Numbered from the stretch's first letter, positions 8,794-18,970 are shown. The stretch is 64,000 nucleotides of DNA from Flavobacterium sp. (GCA_025351785.1 JANXVF010000118.1:1-64000); one strand, 5' to 3'. Numbers and translations are program-made. Notes: generated from the letters alone by a model not told the origin.

Positions 8794-11190
8794 ATGATTA
8801 TAAATACTGAACTTGAATATAAAGGCGATTTATTTCCTTCCAAAATTATATCTTACAAACAAGAAGTTGATTCGATTGACTTTCATACAGACAACAATGT
8901 TATTCTAAAAGTAACCGTTCTTCGCGATAGTATGATTCGTTTTAGATTTACTGTTAAAGGATATTTTAGTAACGATTTTTCCTATGCAATTGATAAATCA
9001 CAATCTCATGGTTATAATGTACTAGAAGTTTTAGAGGAAGTCGATCATTACAGAATCAAAACCTCAAAAGTTTTTGTTGTGGTTCAAAAACACGATTTAC
9101 GTGTCGGAATTTATGAACTTGACGGAACTGCAATTCTTGAAGACGAAATTGGTTTTCATTGGGAAGAAAGCTACGAATTTGGTGGAAATATTGTCAAAAT
9201 GAGTAAAATGTCTCACGACGGAGAAAGTTTTTACGGACTTGGAGACAAAGCAACACATCTAAACTTAAAAGGAAAACGATTAGAAAATTGGGCAACCGAT
9301 CAATATGCTTTCCAAAAAGATCAAGAACCATTATATAAAGTTGTTCCTTTTTACATAGGATTGCATCACAACAAAGCCTACGGAATTTTCTTTGATAATA
9401 CGTTTCGTTCTTATTTTGATTTTTCAAATGAAAGAAAAGGTGTTACAAGTTTTTGGGCTGACGGTGGCGAAATGAATTACTACTTTATTTATGGTCCAAA
9501 AATGAGCGATGTAGTTACAACTTACACTCATTTAACAGGAAAACCCGAATTGCCACCACTTTGGACTTTGGGCTATCATCAATGCAAATGGAGCTATTTT
9601 CCAGAAAGTAAAGTAAAAGAAATTACAGGTAAATTTCGTGAACTTCAAATTCCTTGCGATGCTATTTATCTTGATATCGATTACATGGAAGGTTTTCGAT
9701 GTTTTACTTGGAGCAAAGAATATTTTCCAGATCCGAAAAGAATGGTTGCCGAATTGGCTAAAGACGGATTTAAAACGGTCGTAATTATAGATCCAGGAAT
9801 TAAAATAGATAAAGAATATTCGGTTTATCAAGAAGCTTTAGAAAAAGATTATTTCTGTAAGCGTGCCGATGGACCATATATGAAAGGTAAAGTTTGGCCT
9901 GGCGAATGTAATTTTCCAGATTATACCAATCCCGAAGTTAGAGAATGGTGGGCAGGATTATTTAAAGAATTAGTAGCCGAAGTAGGAGTGAAAGGTGTTT
10001 GGAATGATATGAACGAACCAGCAGTTATGGAAGTTCCAACCAAAACTTTTCCACTAGATGTGCGCCATAATTTTGATGGAAACAATTGTAGCCACAGAAA
10101 AGCGCATAATGTTTATGGAACCCAAATGGCAAGAGCAACTTATGAAGGTGTAAAACGATTTGCTTATCCAAAACGACCTTTTGTAATTACGCGTTCTGCT
10201 TATTCTGGAGCACAACGATATACTTCATCTTGGACTGGCGATAATGTTGCTTCTTGGGAGCATTTATGGATTGCAAACATTCAAATGCAACGAATGTCAA
10301 TTTCTGGAATGGGTTTCACAGGTTCAGATATTGGTGGATTTGCCGAACAACCATCAGCCGAATTATACGCGCGTTGGATTCAATTGGGTGTATTTCATCC
10401 GTTTTGTAGAACCCATTCTTCTGGTCATCACGGCGAACAAGAACCATGGAGTTTTGGCGAAGAAGTAATTGATATTACTAGAAAATTTGTCGAATTGCGT
10501 TACCAATTGTTACCTTATTTATATACCATGTTTTGGCAATATGTTAATGATGGAGTTCCAATGTTGAAGCCTTTAGTATATTTTGATCAAGAAGATCCAC
10601 AAACGCATTACAGAACCGACGAATTTATTTTTGGAAATCAAATTTTAGTTTGTCCAATTCTTGAACCAAATGCTTTAGGAAGAAGAATGTATTTGCCACA
10701 AGGAAATTGGTATAATTTCTGGACAAACGAAGTTTCTAAAGGAAAACGAGAACTTTGGGTTCCTACAGATTTTGATCAAATTCCAATTTTTATAAAAGAA
10801 GGAGCAATTGTACCTAAATATCCTGTGCAACAATATGTTGGACAAATTGAAAATCCCGATTTATCATTAGAAGTTTATTACAAATTAGGAAAAGAAAAAT
10901 CGTATGTTTATGAAGATGCTCAAGATGGTTACGACTATAACAAAGGAAGATATAGCTATAAAACCTTTAGTTTAAACGGAAAAGAAAACGAACTTTTTAT
11001 AACACAACATAAAGAAGGAACGTTTGAAACAAACTATCAAACCATTAAAATTGACCTAATAGGATTACCTTTTAAAATTAATAAAATTGAAATTGACAAT
11101 GAAACTGTTTCTTTAAAAAGTTTAATTTTTGTAGAAAATTCACTACAAATAGATAAAGACTTTACTGAATTACATATTTTTGGAGAATAA
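8794..11190 (+). CDS. Glycoside hydrolase family 31 alpha-glucosidase
   Basis: A 798-residue GH31 enzyme. Signature motifs are LGYHQCKWSYFPES, the nucleophile D405 in GVWNDMNEPAV, the acid/base region SSWTGDNVASWEHL and GMGFTGSDIGGF. No signal peptide is visible, so it probably acts in the cytoplasm, releasing glucose from alpha-glucans or oligosaccharides. It follows glgB after 189 bases, which suggests a role in turnover of the glucan made by the upstream genes. Exact linkage preference cannot be read from sequence. The spacer holds no clear promoter box; the nearest is TATTTTCG close to 8760. Confidence 0.9.
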   Translation: MIINTELEYKGDLFPSKIISYKQEVDSIDFHTDNNVILKVTVLRDSMIRFRFTVKGYFSNDFSYAIDKSQSHGYNVLEVLEEVDHYRIKTSKVFVVVQKHDLRVGIYELDGTAILEDEIGFHWEESYEFGGNIVKMSKMSHDGESFYGLGDKATHLNLKGKRLENWATDQYAFQKDQEPLYKVVPFYIGLHHNKAYGIFFDNTFRSYFDFSNERKGVTSFWADGGEMNYYFIYGPKMSDVVTTYTHLTGKPELPPLWTLGYHQCKWSYFPESKVKEITGKFRELQIPCDAIYLDIDYMEGFRCFTWSKEYFPDPKRMVAELAKDGFKTVVIIDPGIKIDKEYSVYQEALEKDYFCKRADGPYMKGKVWPGECNFPDYTNPEVREWWAGLFKELVAEVGVKGVWNDMNEPAVMEVPTKTFPLDVRHNFDGNNCSHRKAHNVYGTQMARATYEGVKRFAYPKRPFVITRSAYSGAQRYTSSWTGDNVASWEHLWIANIQMQRMSISGMGFTGSDIGGFAEQPSAELYARWIQLGVFHPFCRTHSSGHHGEQEPWSFGEEVIDITRKFVELRYQLLPYLYTMFWQYVNDGVPMLKPLVYFDQEDPQTHYRTDEFIFGNQILVCPILEPNALGRRMYLPQGNWYNFWTNEVSKGKRELWVPTDFDQIPIFIKEGAIVPKYPVQQYVGQIENPDLSLEVYYKLGKEKSYVYEDAQDGYDYNKGRYSYKTFSLNGKENELFITQHKEGTFETNYQTIKIDLIGLPFKINKIEIDNETVSLKSLIFVENSLQIDKDFTELHIFGE

Positions 11191-11223
11191 ATCTCTAAAT
11201 TTGTTTACAAAATTATTATTTGC

Positions 11224-11826
11224 ATGAGCAAAATACTAACCAATATTGACCAACTAGACTTAAACGGCACTTATACTTATGCTGATTATTTATTATGGCA
11301 ATTTTCTGAAAGGGTAGAGCTTATAAAAGGAAAGATTCTTAAAATGAGTCCAGCACCAAGTAGGAAACATCAAACAGTTTCAAGAGAATTAACTTTTTTA
11401 TTTGGAGATGTTTTTAGAGGTACAGCTTGTAAAATGTATATTGCACCTTTCGATGTTAGATTAATAGATTATAAAAAAAGCACAAATGATGAGCAAGTTC
11501 ATACAGTGGTTCAGCCTGATTTGTGTATAATTTGTGATGTTTCTAAGCTTGATGACAGAGGTTGTTTAGGTGCACCAGATTTGGTAGTAGAAATTCTATC
11601 ACCCGGAAATTCTAAAAAAGAAATGGGAGTAAAATTTGATTTATATGAAGAAAATAAAATCAAAGAATATTGGATTGTAGAACCCGCAGAAAATTCAATT
11701 TTTGTTTACACACTAAAAAATGGAAAATACATAGGATTGAAACCATGTATCGAGGGTGAAAAAATTAAAAGTCCGCTTTTTCCAGAATTAGACTTTGAAA
11801 TCGAAAAAATATTTAAAGAAAATTAA
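11224..11826 (+). CDS. Uma2 family (DUF820) putative endonuclease
   Basis: A 200-residue Uma2 protein with a PD-(D/E)XK-type core: VELIKGKILKMSPAPSRKH near the N-terminus, then VVQPDLCIICD, APDLVVEILSPGNSKKE and KFDLYEENKIKEYWIV. The acidic residues and lysine expected for the nuclease fold are present. The family is widespread in cyanobacteria and scattered elsewhere, and the biological role is unknown. It stands alone between the GH31 gene and an M48 peptidase gene, with 33 bases before it and 13 after. No partner gene is evident. Confidence 0.8.
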   Translation: MSKILTNIDQLDLNGTYTYADYLLWQFSERVELIKGKILKMSPAPSRKHQTVSRELTFLFGDVFRGTACKMYIAPFDVRLIDYKKSTNDEQVHTVVQPDLCIICDVSKLDDRGCLGAPDLVVEILSPGNSKKEMGVKFDLYEENKIKEYWIVEPAENSIFVYTLKNGKYIGLKPCIEGEKIKSPLFPELDFEIEKIFKEN

Positions 11827-11839
11827 GATAAATTCCATC

Positions 11840-12658
11840 ATGAAAAAACTCAATTTATTATTAGGAATAAGTATTGTAACATTAATAATTTCTTGTGCAC
11901 AAAATCCATTTACAGGAAAAAACACATTGGCATTAGTCTCTAATAGCGAGATTTTGCCTTCTGCATTTCAACAATATGGGCAATTTTTGTCAGAAAACAA
12001 GGTAATAACTGGAACTTCTGACGCCAAAAGAGTCGAAAACGTTGGAACTAAAATAAAAGTTGCAGCAGAGCGTTGGCTAAATGCAAATGGTCAGCCTGGA
12101 TATTTAAAAGATTATCAATGGGAATACAAATTAGTCGATAGTAAAGAAGTTAATGCTTGGTGTATGCCAGGCGGAAAAATTGTGGTTTATTCGGGTATTT
12201 TACCAATAACTAAAGATGACGCAGGATTAGCTACTGTTTTAGGTCACGAAGTTTCTCATGCTTTAGCAAATCATGGTCAACAACGCATGAGTGCAGGATT
12301 ATTGCAACAACTTGGTGGAGCAGGCGTAGCTTTAGCAACAGGAGGAAAAAGTGCTGAAACACAACAATTAGCAATGACGGCTTATGGTGCTGCAACTCAA
12401 TATGGTGGTATGTTGCCATTTAGTAGAAGTCATGAAAGCGAAGCAGATAAAATAGGTTTAACTCTTATGGCAATTGCTGGATATAATCCAGATCAAGCCA
12501 TTATTTTTTGGAGTAGAATGGCTTCAAATGCTGGCGGAAATAAACCACCAGAATTTATGAGTACACACCCATCAGATGAAACTCGAATTGCGGCACTAAA
12601 AGCTCTAGTTCCTGAAGCCAAAGCTGAAGCAGCAAAATTTGGGGTAACATTTAAATAA
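11840..12658 (+). CDS. M48 family metallopeptidase, lipoprotein
   Basis: A 272-residue protein starting at the ATG at 11840. An in-frame start 45 bases upstream would lie inside the Uma2 gene and spoil the signal peptide. The N-terminus is a lipoprotein signal with the lipobox ending IISCAQNP. The zinc site is HEVSHALANH (HEXXH), and the third ligand is probably the glutamate of SHESEADKIG. The family (Oma1/BepA/LoiP-like) degrades or refolds envelope proteins. The product should be membrane-anchored and face the periplasm. A terminator follows at 12691. Confidence 0.9.
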   Translation: MKKLNLLLGISIVTLIISCAQNPFTGKNTLALVSNSEILPSAFQQYGQFLSENKVITGTSDAKRVENVGTKIKVAAERWLNANGQPGYLKDYQWEYKLVDSKEVNAWCMPGGKIVVYSGILPITKDDAGLATVLGHEVSHALANHGQQRMSAGLLQQLGGAGVALATGGKSAETQQLAMTAYGAATQYGGMLPFSRSHESEADKIGLTLMAIAGYNPDQAIIFWSRMASNAGGNKPPEFMSTHPSDETRIAALKALVPEAKAEAAKFGVTFK

Positions 12659-12690
12659 CATTTAAAATTATAAAAAAAGAGTATATTTGA

Positions 12691-12717
12691 AACTGTCAAT
12701 TTTATTGGCAGTTTTTT
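12691..12717 (+). terminator. Intrinsic terminator after the M48 peptidase gene
   Basis: AACTGTCAA (12691-12699) pairs with TTGGCAGTT (12705-12713) with one G-U and a 5-base loop, followed by a run of T. Confidence 0.8.
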
Positions 12718-12758
12718 TATGTAAATATTCAAATAATTGATTCTATAAATATAAAATT

Positions 12759-14087
12759 ATGCCAATTTTAGAAAAAGGAAATAAAAAATTATTAAACGCT
12801 TGGGCATTTTATGATTGGGCAAATTCGGTGTATCCATTAGTAATATCGTCGGCTGTTTTTCCAATTTTTTATAAAAATTTGTTTCCCGAAGGTCAAGAAT
12901 ACCTTCATGTATTTGGAACAGAAATTAAAGATTCTGCACTTATAAGTTTTGTAACTGCTTTTGCATTTTTAGTTGTGGCATTTATTTCTCCATTACTATC
13001 TGGAATTGCAGATTATGTTGGAAACAAAAAAACATTCATGCGTTTCTTTTGTTACTTGGGAGCGTTTTCTTGTATGGGTTTGTACTTTTTTTCATTAGAA
13101 AATATTTATGTTGGTTTATTGTTTTATTTTCTTGGATTAATTGGTTTTTGGGGAAGTTTAGTGTTTTATAATTCCTATTTGCCAGATATTGCTTACCCAG
13201 AGCAACAAGATAAAATCAGTGCAAAAGGTTACTCATTAGGATATATTGGAAGTGTAATTTTATTAATTATCAATTTGGCGATGATAATGAAACCAGAACT
13301 TTTTGGCATAACCGGAACTTCTGGCGAAGCCTCAATGAAAGCAATGAAATATTCATTTATAATGGTTGGGATTTGGTGGATTGGTTTTAGTCAGTACAGT
13401 TATTATTTTTTACCAAAAGGGAATGACAAAAACGAGAAAATTACCAAAGCTATTTTATTTAATGGTTTTACAGAATTAAAAAAAGTATGGAAATTATTAA
13501 ATACTAATATACCATTAAAACGTTATTTAAATAGTTTTTTTGTATACAGTATGGCCGTTCAAACAGTAATGTTGGTTGCAACTTATTTTGGTTCAGAAGA
13601 AATTCTATGGACAGATAAAGAAGAAAGTACTATTGGTTTAATTATTTGTATATTATTAATTCAAATAGTTGCAGTATTAGGAGCATTTTTAACATCAAGA
13701 GCATCGGCTAAATTTGGAAACATTAAGGTATTAATCATCATTAATTCATTTTGGGTTTTATTGTGTCTTTTTGCTTATTTCATTACATTACCAATTCATT
13801 TTTATATTATGGCATCTCTAGTAGGATTAGTAATGGGTGGTATTCAATCTCTTTCACGTTCTACTTATTCTAAATTATTACCCGAAACTGGCGACACTGC
13901 TTCATTTTTCAGTTTTTATGATGTTTCTGAAAAAATAGGTATCGTTATCGGTATGTGTGTTTATGGAGTTATAGATCAAATAACAGGAAGTCCAAGATTT
14001 GCAATTGTATTTTTGGCCTTATTTTTTATAATAGGGGTGTTTTTATTAACTCGTGTACCTAAAATCACTTGGAATAGTAAAAAATAA
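12759..14087 (+). CDS. MFS transporter, UMF1/Atg22-like
   Basis: A 442-residue membrane protein with about 12 hydrophobic segments. The N-terminus LLNAWAFYDWANSVYPLVIS and the stretch GGIQSLSRSTYSKLLPE are characteristic of the UMF1 branch of the major facilitator superfamily, related to the yeast vacuolar amino acid effluxer Atg22. The substrate is unknown for bacterial members. It lies between two terminators together with the following lipoprotein gene, 25 bases downstream, so those two may form one transcript. Confidence 0.85.
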   Translation: MPILEKGNKKLLNAWAFYDWANSVYPLVISSAVFPIFYKNLFPEGQEYLHVFGTEIKDSALISFVTAFAFLVVAFISPLLSGIADYVGNKKTFMRFFCYLGAFSCMGLYFFSLENIYVGLLFYFLGLIGFWGSLVFYNSYLPDIAYPEQQDKISAKGYSLGYIGSVILLIINLAMIMKPELFGITGTSGEASMKAMKYSFIMVGIWWIGFSQYSYYFLPKGNDKNEKITKAILFNGFTELKKVWKLLNTNIPLKRYLNSFFVYSMAVQTVMLVATYFGSEEILWTDKEESTIGLIICILLIQIVAVLGAFLTSRASAKFGNIKVLIIINSFWVLLCLFAYFITLPIHFYIMASLVGLVMGGIQSLSRSTYSKLLPETGDTASFFSFYDVSEKIGIVIGMCVYGVIDQITGSPRFAIVFLALFFIIGVFLLTRVPKITWNSKK

Positions 14088-14112
14088 TTATATTTGAAGA
14101 AAATTAATCATC

Positions 14113-15123
14113 ATGAAAAACATAAAAATATTTTCGATTCTAATTTTAATTTTTTCTTTTTTTTCTTGTTCAAACGAACCTGTAGATCCAGTTTTATTAA
14201 ATCAGTTAAATCAACAGAATATAGATATCAGTGTTGTTAATAATGGAGGCACCAATAATGGCGGTATTACTGGCGGAAATTTTACTGCAACAATAGATGG
14301 ATTAAATTTTTCAGCAGATGCAACAACAGGAAACCTTTCAACAATTAACGGAGTAAATGTGTTGAGTATTACTGGAAGTAAACCTAGTGGAGAATATATT
14401 GGAATACAGCTTATCAATCCAACAACAGGGACTTTTGTTGTAAATCAGTTAGGAGGTAATCAAACTATATCCTACAAACAAGATGCTTCAACACCAGACA
14501 TTTACGCTGCCTATGATATAAATACTGCTCAACCCACAGGAACTTTAACAATTTCAAGTTTAAATTTAGTTACCAATAAAATTAGTGGAACCTTTAGTTT
14601 TGTTGGTCACCTTTCAACTACTTCTACTCAAACTAAACAAATTACAAACGGAGTTTTCACGAATATTAGTTTTACCAATACATCAATACCTGCGGTAGTA
14701 AATCCGCTAGTTGGGTCATATTTACAAACTGCTTTCAATACCTCTACTGCGACTGACCTTAATAACGATGGGACAACATCAAGCAATCAAATGTTAGAAA
14801 CAAGTTGTTATAATAACAATTATTTAATTCTAAATGCTGATAATACATTTTCTGCCACATCAAAAGGAGTTGATATTACAGCTTCGGTTACAGCAAATTC
14901 AGTAACTTGTTTTACTGATCCATCTGTTACTGGTACATGGGTTTCTAGTGGTACTATGGTTACTTTTACATATGTAGAAAATGGGGTTACTATTGTCTCA
15001 AATTTTACTATTGCAGGAAGTACGCTGGTTGCTACTACTGCTAACGATCATATTTTGAGTCGAAATGCTGGAACCCTAGTTGAAATTATTTCAAATTCTT
15101 CAGTAGTTTATACAAAACAATAA
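14113..15123 (+). CDS. Two-domain lipoprotein (DUF6252-like plus lipocalin-like)
   Basis: A 336-residue lipoprotein with the lipobox FSFFSC near residue 19. Residues of about 55-190 (GGNFTATIDGLNFSADATTG onward) resemble the DUF6252 family of Bacteroidota surface lipoproteins. The C-terminal part, from NPLVGSYLQTAF, with NNNYLILNADNTFSATSKG and TGTWVSSGTMVTFTY, looks like a small lipocalin-type beta-barrel. Asn/Thr/Ser-rich composition fits an exported protein. Function is unknown. A terminator follows at 15143. Confidence 0.65.
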   Translation: MKNIKIFSILILIFSFFSCSNEPVDPVLLNQLNQQNIDISVVNNGGTNNGGITGGNFTATIDGLNFSADATTGNLSTINGVNVLSITGSKPSGEYIGIQLINPTTGTFVVNQLGGNQTISYKQDASTPDIYAAYDINTAQPTGTLTISSLNLVTNKISGTFSFVGHLSTTSTQTKQITNGVFTNISFTNTSIPAVVNPLVGSYLQTAFNTSTATDLNNDGTTSSNQMLETSCYNNNYLILNADNTFSATSKGVDITASVTANSVTCFTDPSVTGTWVSSGTMVTFTYVENGVTIVSNFTIAGSTLVATTANDHILSRNAGTLVEIISNSSVVYTKQ

Positions 15124-15142
15124 ATATTCATGATTAAAAATT

Positions 15143-15170
15143 AATCCGTCAAGTTGGCGGATTTTTTTTT
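15143..15170 (+). terminator. Intrinsic terminator after the lipoprotein gene
   Basis: AATCCGTC (15143-15150) pairs with GGCGGATT (15156-15163) with one T-G pair, followed by nine T. Confidence 0.8.
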
Positions 15171-15281
15171 GTGGCATAATGATTGTTTTTAAATTCATCG
15201 ATTTTAAGATGCTTTATATCGAGTTTACTCACTTAATTGTGTTGTACATCGATTTTTATTCATTAGGAAAATCTGAAATGT

Positions 15282-15289
15282 TATATTTG
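15282..15289 (+). promoter_or_regulatory. -7 box of the lon promoter
   Basis: TATATTTG matches the Bacteroidota TAnnTTTG consensus, 49 bases before the lon ATG at 15338. No clear TTG is seen at the -33 position. Its place supports 15338 over the longer in-frame start at 15179, which would lie upstream of this promoter. Confidence 0.5.
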
Positions 15290-15337
15290 TATTATAAAAT
15301 TGCTAATCTAAAAGTCGTTTTGACTCTAAAACATAAT

Positions 15338-17791
15338 ATGTCTAACCACAGAATACTAACTTTTGACAACTTGTCATTGCAAGAATTTGATTCAGAAGCT
15401 GAATTAATTCCACTTTTAACACCAGAAGATGAGGAAGAAATGAGTAATGAAGAGTTACCAGCTTCTTTGCCAATATTACCTTTGCGGAATACAGTTTTAT
15501 TTCCTGGTGTCGTAATTCCTATATCAGCAGGGAGAGATAAATCTATAAAATTAATAAATGAAGCAAATGCTGGTGATAAAATCATTGGTGTTGTTGCTCA
15601 AAAAAATGAAGAAGATGAGGATCCAACAAAAAATGATATTCATCAAGTAGGAACTGTTGCTAGAATTTTAAGGGTTTTAAAAATGCCTGACGGAAACATA
15701 ACTGTTATTCTACAAGGGAAAAAACGTTTTGAAATTGATGCCGTCATATCTGAAAAACCTTATTTAAGAGCCAGCGTTAAGGAAGTTGCTGAAAAAAGAC
15801 CAGGAAAACATGATACTGAGTTTGGAGCTATTGTAGATTCTATAAAAGAATTAGCAATACAAATTATAAAAGAAAGCCCAAATATTCCTACAGAGGCTAC
15901 TTTTGCTATCAAAAATATAGAGAGTCAATCATTTTTGATAAATTTTATCTCTTCAAATATGAATTTGTCAGTCGAAGAAAAGCAAAATTTAATTACGATC
16001 AACGTTCTTAAAGAAAGAGCCTTAGAAACACTTCGATATATGAATATTGAACTTCAAAAGTTGGAGCTCAAAAACGATATCCAATCTAAAGTTCGTTTTG
16101 ATTTAGATCAACAACAACGAGAATATTTTCTTCATCAGCAAATGAAAACTATCCAAGAAGAGCTTGGTGGTGTTTCTAACGAACAAGAATTTGAAGAAAT
16201 GAGAATTCGTGCAAAATCTCAAAAATGGGATGATAAAACACAGAAACATTTTGAAAAGGAATTTTCAAAAATGCAACGCATGAATCCGCAAGCACCAGAT
16301 TTTGGTATTCAAAGAAATTATTTAGATTTATTTTTAGATTTACCTTGGAATAGTTATTCAAAAGATAACTTCGATTTAAAAAATGCACAAAAAATTCTTG
16401 ATAGAGATCATTTCGGACTTGACGATGTTAAAAAAAGAATGATTGAACATTTAGCAGTTTTAAAATTACGAAACGATATGAAGTCGCCTATAATTTGTTT
16501 AACCGGTCCTCCAGGAGTTGGTAAAACTTCTATTGGAAAGTCGGTTGCCGAAGCTTTAGGACGCGAATATGTGCGAATATCTTTAGGAGGATTACGTGAT
16601 GAAGCAGAAATTCGTGGACATAGAAAAACTTATATTGGTGCAATGCCAGGTCGTATAATTCAAAGTATTAAAAAAGCAAAATCATCAAATCCTGTTTTTA
16701 TATTAGATGAAATTGATAAATTATCGGTTTCAAATCAAGGTGATCCTTCATCAGCTTTATTAGAAGTTTTAGATCCTGAACAAAACAATCAATTTTATGA
16801 TAATTTTTTAGAGATGGGTTTTGACTTGTCTAAAGTTATGTTTATAGCAACATCTAACACTATGACAACTATACAGCCTGCCTTAAAAGACAGAATGGAA
16901 GTTATAAAAATGTCTGGCTACACAACCGAAGAAAAAGTTGAAATTGCTCGTAAGCATTTGTTTCCAAAACAATTGAAAGAGCATGGATTAACCGCTAAGC
17001 ATTTAATTATTGGTAAAAAACAATTTGAAAAAATTGTCGAAGGGTATACTCGTGAATCTGGTGTTAGAAGCTTAGAACAAAAAATTGCACAAGTGATTCG
17101 AAATGCAGCAAAATCGGTTGCGATGGAGGAAGACTATAATATTAAAATTACAGATGCTGACATTGAAAAAGTATTGGGAGCACCAAAATTAGAACGTGAT
17201 AAAGCTGAAGGAAATGATGTAGCTGGAGTAGTAACCGGTTTAGCTTGGACGTCTGTTGGAGGTGATATTTTATTTATTGAATCGCTAATTTCTAAAGGAA
17301 AAGGAATGTTAACCTTAACTGGAAATTTAGGTACGGTTATGAAAGAATCAGCTACAATAGCATTGGAATATATAAAAGCAAACGCATCACTATTTGGTTT
17401 AGATCAAGATATTTTAAATAAATATAATATTCATTTACATGTTCCTGAAGGTGCCACGCCAAAAGACGGACCAAGTGCTGGAATCGCGATGCTAACTTCG
17501 TTGATATCATTATTAACCCAAAGAAAAATAAAGAAAAGCGTTGCTATGACTGGTGAAATTACCTTGAGAGGAAAAGTTTTGCCTGTTGGTGGAATTAAAG
17601 AAAAAATATTAGCCGCTAAAAGAGCAAACATTAAAGAAATAATTTTGTGTCTAGAAAATAAAAATGATATCGAAGAAATCAAATCAAATTATCTAGAAGG
17701 TCTTACTTTTCATTATGTAAAAGAAATGCACGAAGTTATCAATATTGCTCTTACCAAAGAAAAGGTAAAAAATGCCAAAATATTAGATTAA
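15338..17791 (+). CDS. lon: ATP-dependent Lon protease
   Basis: An 817-residue LonA protease for misfolded and regulatory proteins, acting in the cytoplasm as a hexamer. The N-domain begins at LPILPLRNTVLFPGVVIPI. The AAA+ module has Walker A GPPGVGKTS and Walker B VFILDEIDKL. The protease domain has the catalytic serine in KDGPSAGIAM and the lysine in the segment after GEITLRGKVLPVGGIKEK. I start at 15338 because an upstream in-frame start would add 53 hydrophobic, low-quality residues and precede the likely promoter. A terminator follows at 17811. Confidence 0.95.
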   Translation: MSNHRILTFDNLSLQEFDSEAELIPLLTPEDEEEMSNEELPASLPILPLRNTVLFPGVVIPISAGRDKSIKLINEANAGDKIIGVVAQKNEEDEDPTKNDIHQVGTVARILRVLKMPDGNITVILQGKKRFEIDAVISEKPYLRASVKEVAEKRPGKHDTEFGAIVDSIKELAIQIIKESPNIPTEATFAIKNIESQSFLINFISSNMNLSVEEKQNLITINVLKERALETLRYMNIELQKLELKNDIQSKVRFDLDQQQREYFLHQQMKTIQEELGGVSNEQEFEEMRIRAKSQKWDDKTQKHFEKEFSKMQRMNPQAPDFGIQRNYLDLFLDLPWNSYSKDNFDLKNAQKILDRDHFGLDDVKKRMIEHLAVLKLRNDMKSPIICLTGPPGVGKTSIGKSVAEALGREYVRISLGGLRDEAEIRGHRKTYIGAMPGRIIQSIKKAKSSNPVFILDEIDKLSVSNQGDPSSALLEVLDPEQNNQFYDNFLEMGFDLSKVMFIATSNTMTTIQPALKDRMEVIKMSGYTTEEKVEIARKHLFPKQLKEHGLTAKHLIIGKKQFEKIVEGYTRESGVRSLEQKIAQVIRNAAKSVAMEEDYNIKITDADIEKVLGAPKLERDKAEGNDVAGVVTGLAWTSVGGDILFIESLISKGKGMLTLTGNLGTVMKESATIALEYIKANASLFGLDQDILNKYNIHLHVPEGATPKDGPSAGIAMLTSLISLLTQRKIKKSVAMTGEITLRGKVLPVGGIKEKILAAKRANIKEIILCLENKNDIEEIKSNYLEGLTFHYVKEMHEVINIALTKEKVKNAKILD

Positions 17792-17810
17792 AAAGTAAAA
17801 TTTAATCTTA

Positions 17811-17845
17811 AAAAGACATAAGAAAACAAACTTATGTCTTTTTTT
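17811..17845 (+). terminator. Intrinsic terminator after lon
   Basis: AAAAGACATAAG (17811-17822) and CTTATGTCTTTT (17831-17842) form a 12-bp stem with an 8-base loop and a T tract. Confidence 0.85.
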
Positions 17846-17919
17846 ATTTCATTTTTGCTTTATGTTAAAAAATAATACCTTCGCTTTTGCGTTATATTAT
17901 TAAAATAGTTGGTTTTGTT

Positions 17920-18945
17920 ATGATAAAAAGAATAGTTACTATTTTTTTATTGCTTTTTTGGATGGTTTCTTTCAGTCAAATAGGAGGTAAGTCAGTATAT
18001 CAATTTTTAAGTTTAGTTACATCGCCTAGACAGGCGGCATTAGGTGGAAAAGTAATAACAATTTATGATGAAGATGTAAATCAAGTTCATTTTAATCCTG
18101 CAACAATAAATCCCGAAATGGATAATCATTTAGCGTTAAACTATGGTAGTTATTTTGGTGCTGTAACTTATGGAACAGCTTCTTATGCTTATACTTATGA
18201 CAGACATGTACAAACTTTTCATGCAGGAATAAATTATGTAAATTACGGAAAATTTGACGGATATGACGAAAATGGTGTAAAAACAAATACTTTCACAGGT
18301 AGTGAGATTGCACTTTCGTTAGGTTATGGATATAATATTCCTAATTCTACTTTTCATGTGGGTGGCAATGCAAAATTAATATCTTCAACGCTAGAATCGT
18401 ATCAATCATACGGAGCGGCGTTAGATTTAGGAGCTTTATTTATCGACGAAAGAAACGATGTAAACTGGGCTTTAGTAATTAGAAATATTGGAACGCAATT
18501 AACAACTTATTCGGGAACACAAGAAAAATTGCCACTCGAAATATTAATAGGAGTTTCTCAACAAGTTGAAAATGTACCGTTGCGTTGGCATGTAACGTTA
18601 GAAAATTTGCAACAATGGAATATAGGTTTTTCAAATCCCAATAGAGCAGTAGGAAGTATAGATGGTGACCCGACTCCAGAAAAAGTAGGAGCCATAAATA
18701 ATGCTTTGCGACACTTAGTTCTTGGCGCAGAATTGTTTCCTACAAAAGCCTTTAATTTAAGATTAGGATATAATTTCAGACGTGGCGAGGAATTGCGAGT
18801 GGTTGATCAACGAAATTTTTCAGGAATTTCGCTCGGTTTTGGATTAAAAATGAACAATCTAAAATTCAATTATTCATATTCTAGATATTCGCTAGCAGGC
18901 AATACAAGTTTGTTTGGACTAACAATAAATTTTCAGGATAATTAA
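17920..18945 (+). CDS. porQ: Type IX secretion system protein PorQ
   Basis: A 341-residue outer-membrane beta-barrel protein. The start at 17920 gives a signal peptide MIKRIVTIFLLLFWMVSFSQ; an in-frame TTG 33 bases upstream is less likely. After cleavage the sequence reads GGKSVYQFLSLVTSPRQAALGG and later VHFNPATINPEMDNHLALNYG, both typical of PorQ. PorQ works with PorU, PorV and PorZ in the complex that cleaves and anchors T9SS cargo at the cell surface. It is followed 25 bases later by cmk. Its presence means the cell very probably uses type IX secretion. Confidence 0.9.
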   Translation: MIKRIVTIFLLLFWMVSFSQIGGKSVYQFLSLVTSPRQAALGGKVITIYDEDVNQVHFNPATINPEMDNHLALNYGSYFGAVTYGTASYAYTYDRHVQTFHAGINYVNYGKFDGYDENGVKTNTFTGSEIALSLGYGYNIPNSTFHVGGNAKLISSTLESYQSYGAALDLGALFIDERNDVNWALVIRNIGTQLTTYSGTQEKLPLEILIGVSQQVENVPLRWHVTLENLQQWNIGFSNPNRAVGSIDGDPTPEKVGAINNALRHLVLGAELFPTKAFNLRLGYNFRRGEELRVVDQRNFSGISLGFGLKMNNLKFNYSYSRYSLAGNTSLFGLTINFQDN

Positions 18946-18970
18946 ATTAGAATTATAAAAAAATAAGATT

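Noticed and set aside
15179..15337. Longer Lon starting at 15179
   Set aside because: The extra 53 residues are hydrophobic and unlike Lon, and the -7 box at 15282 lies within them.
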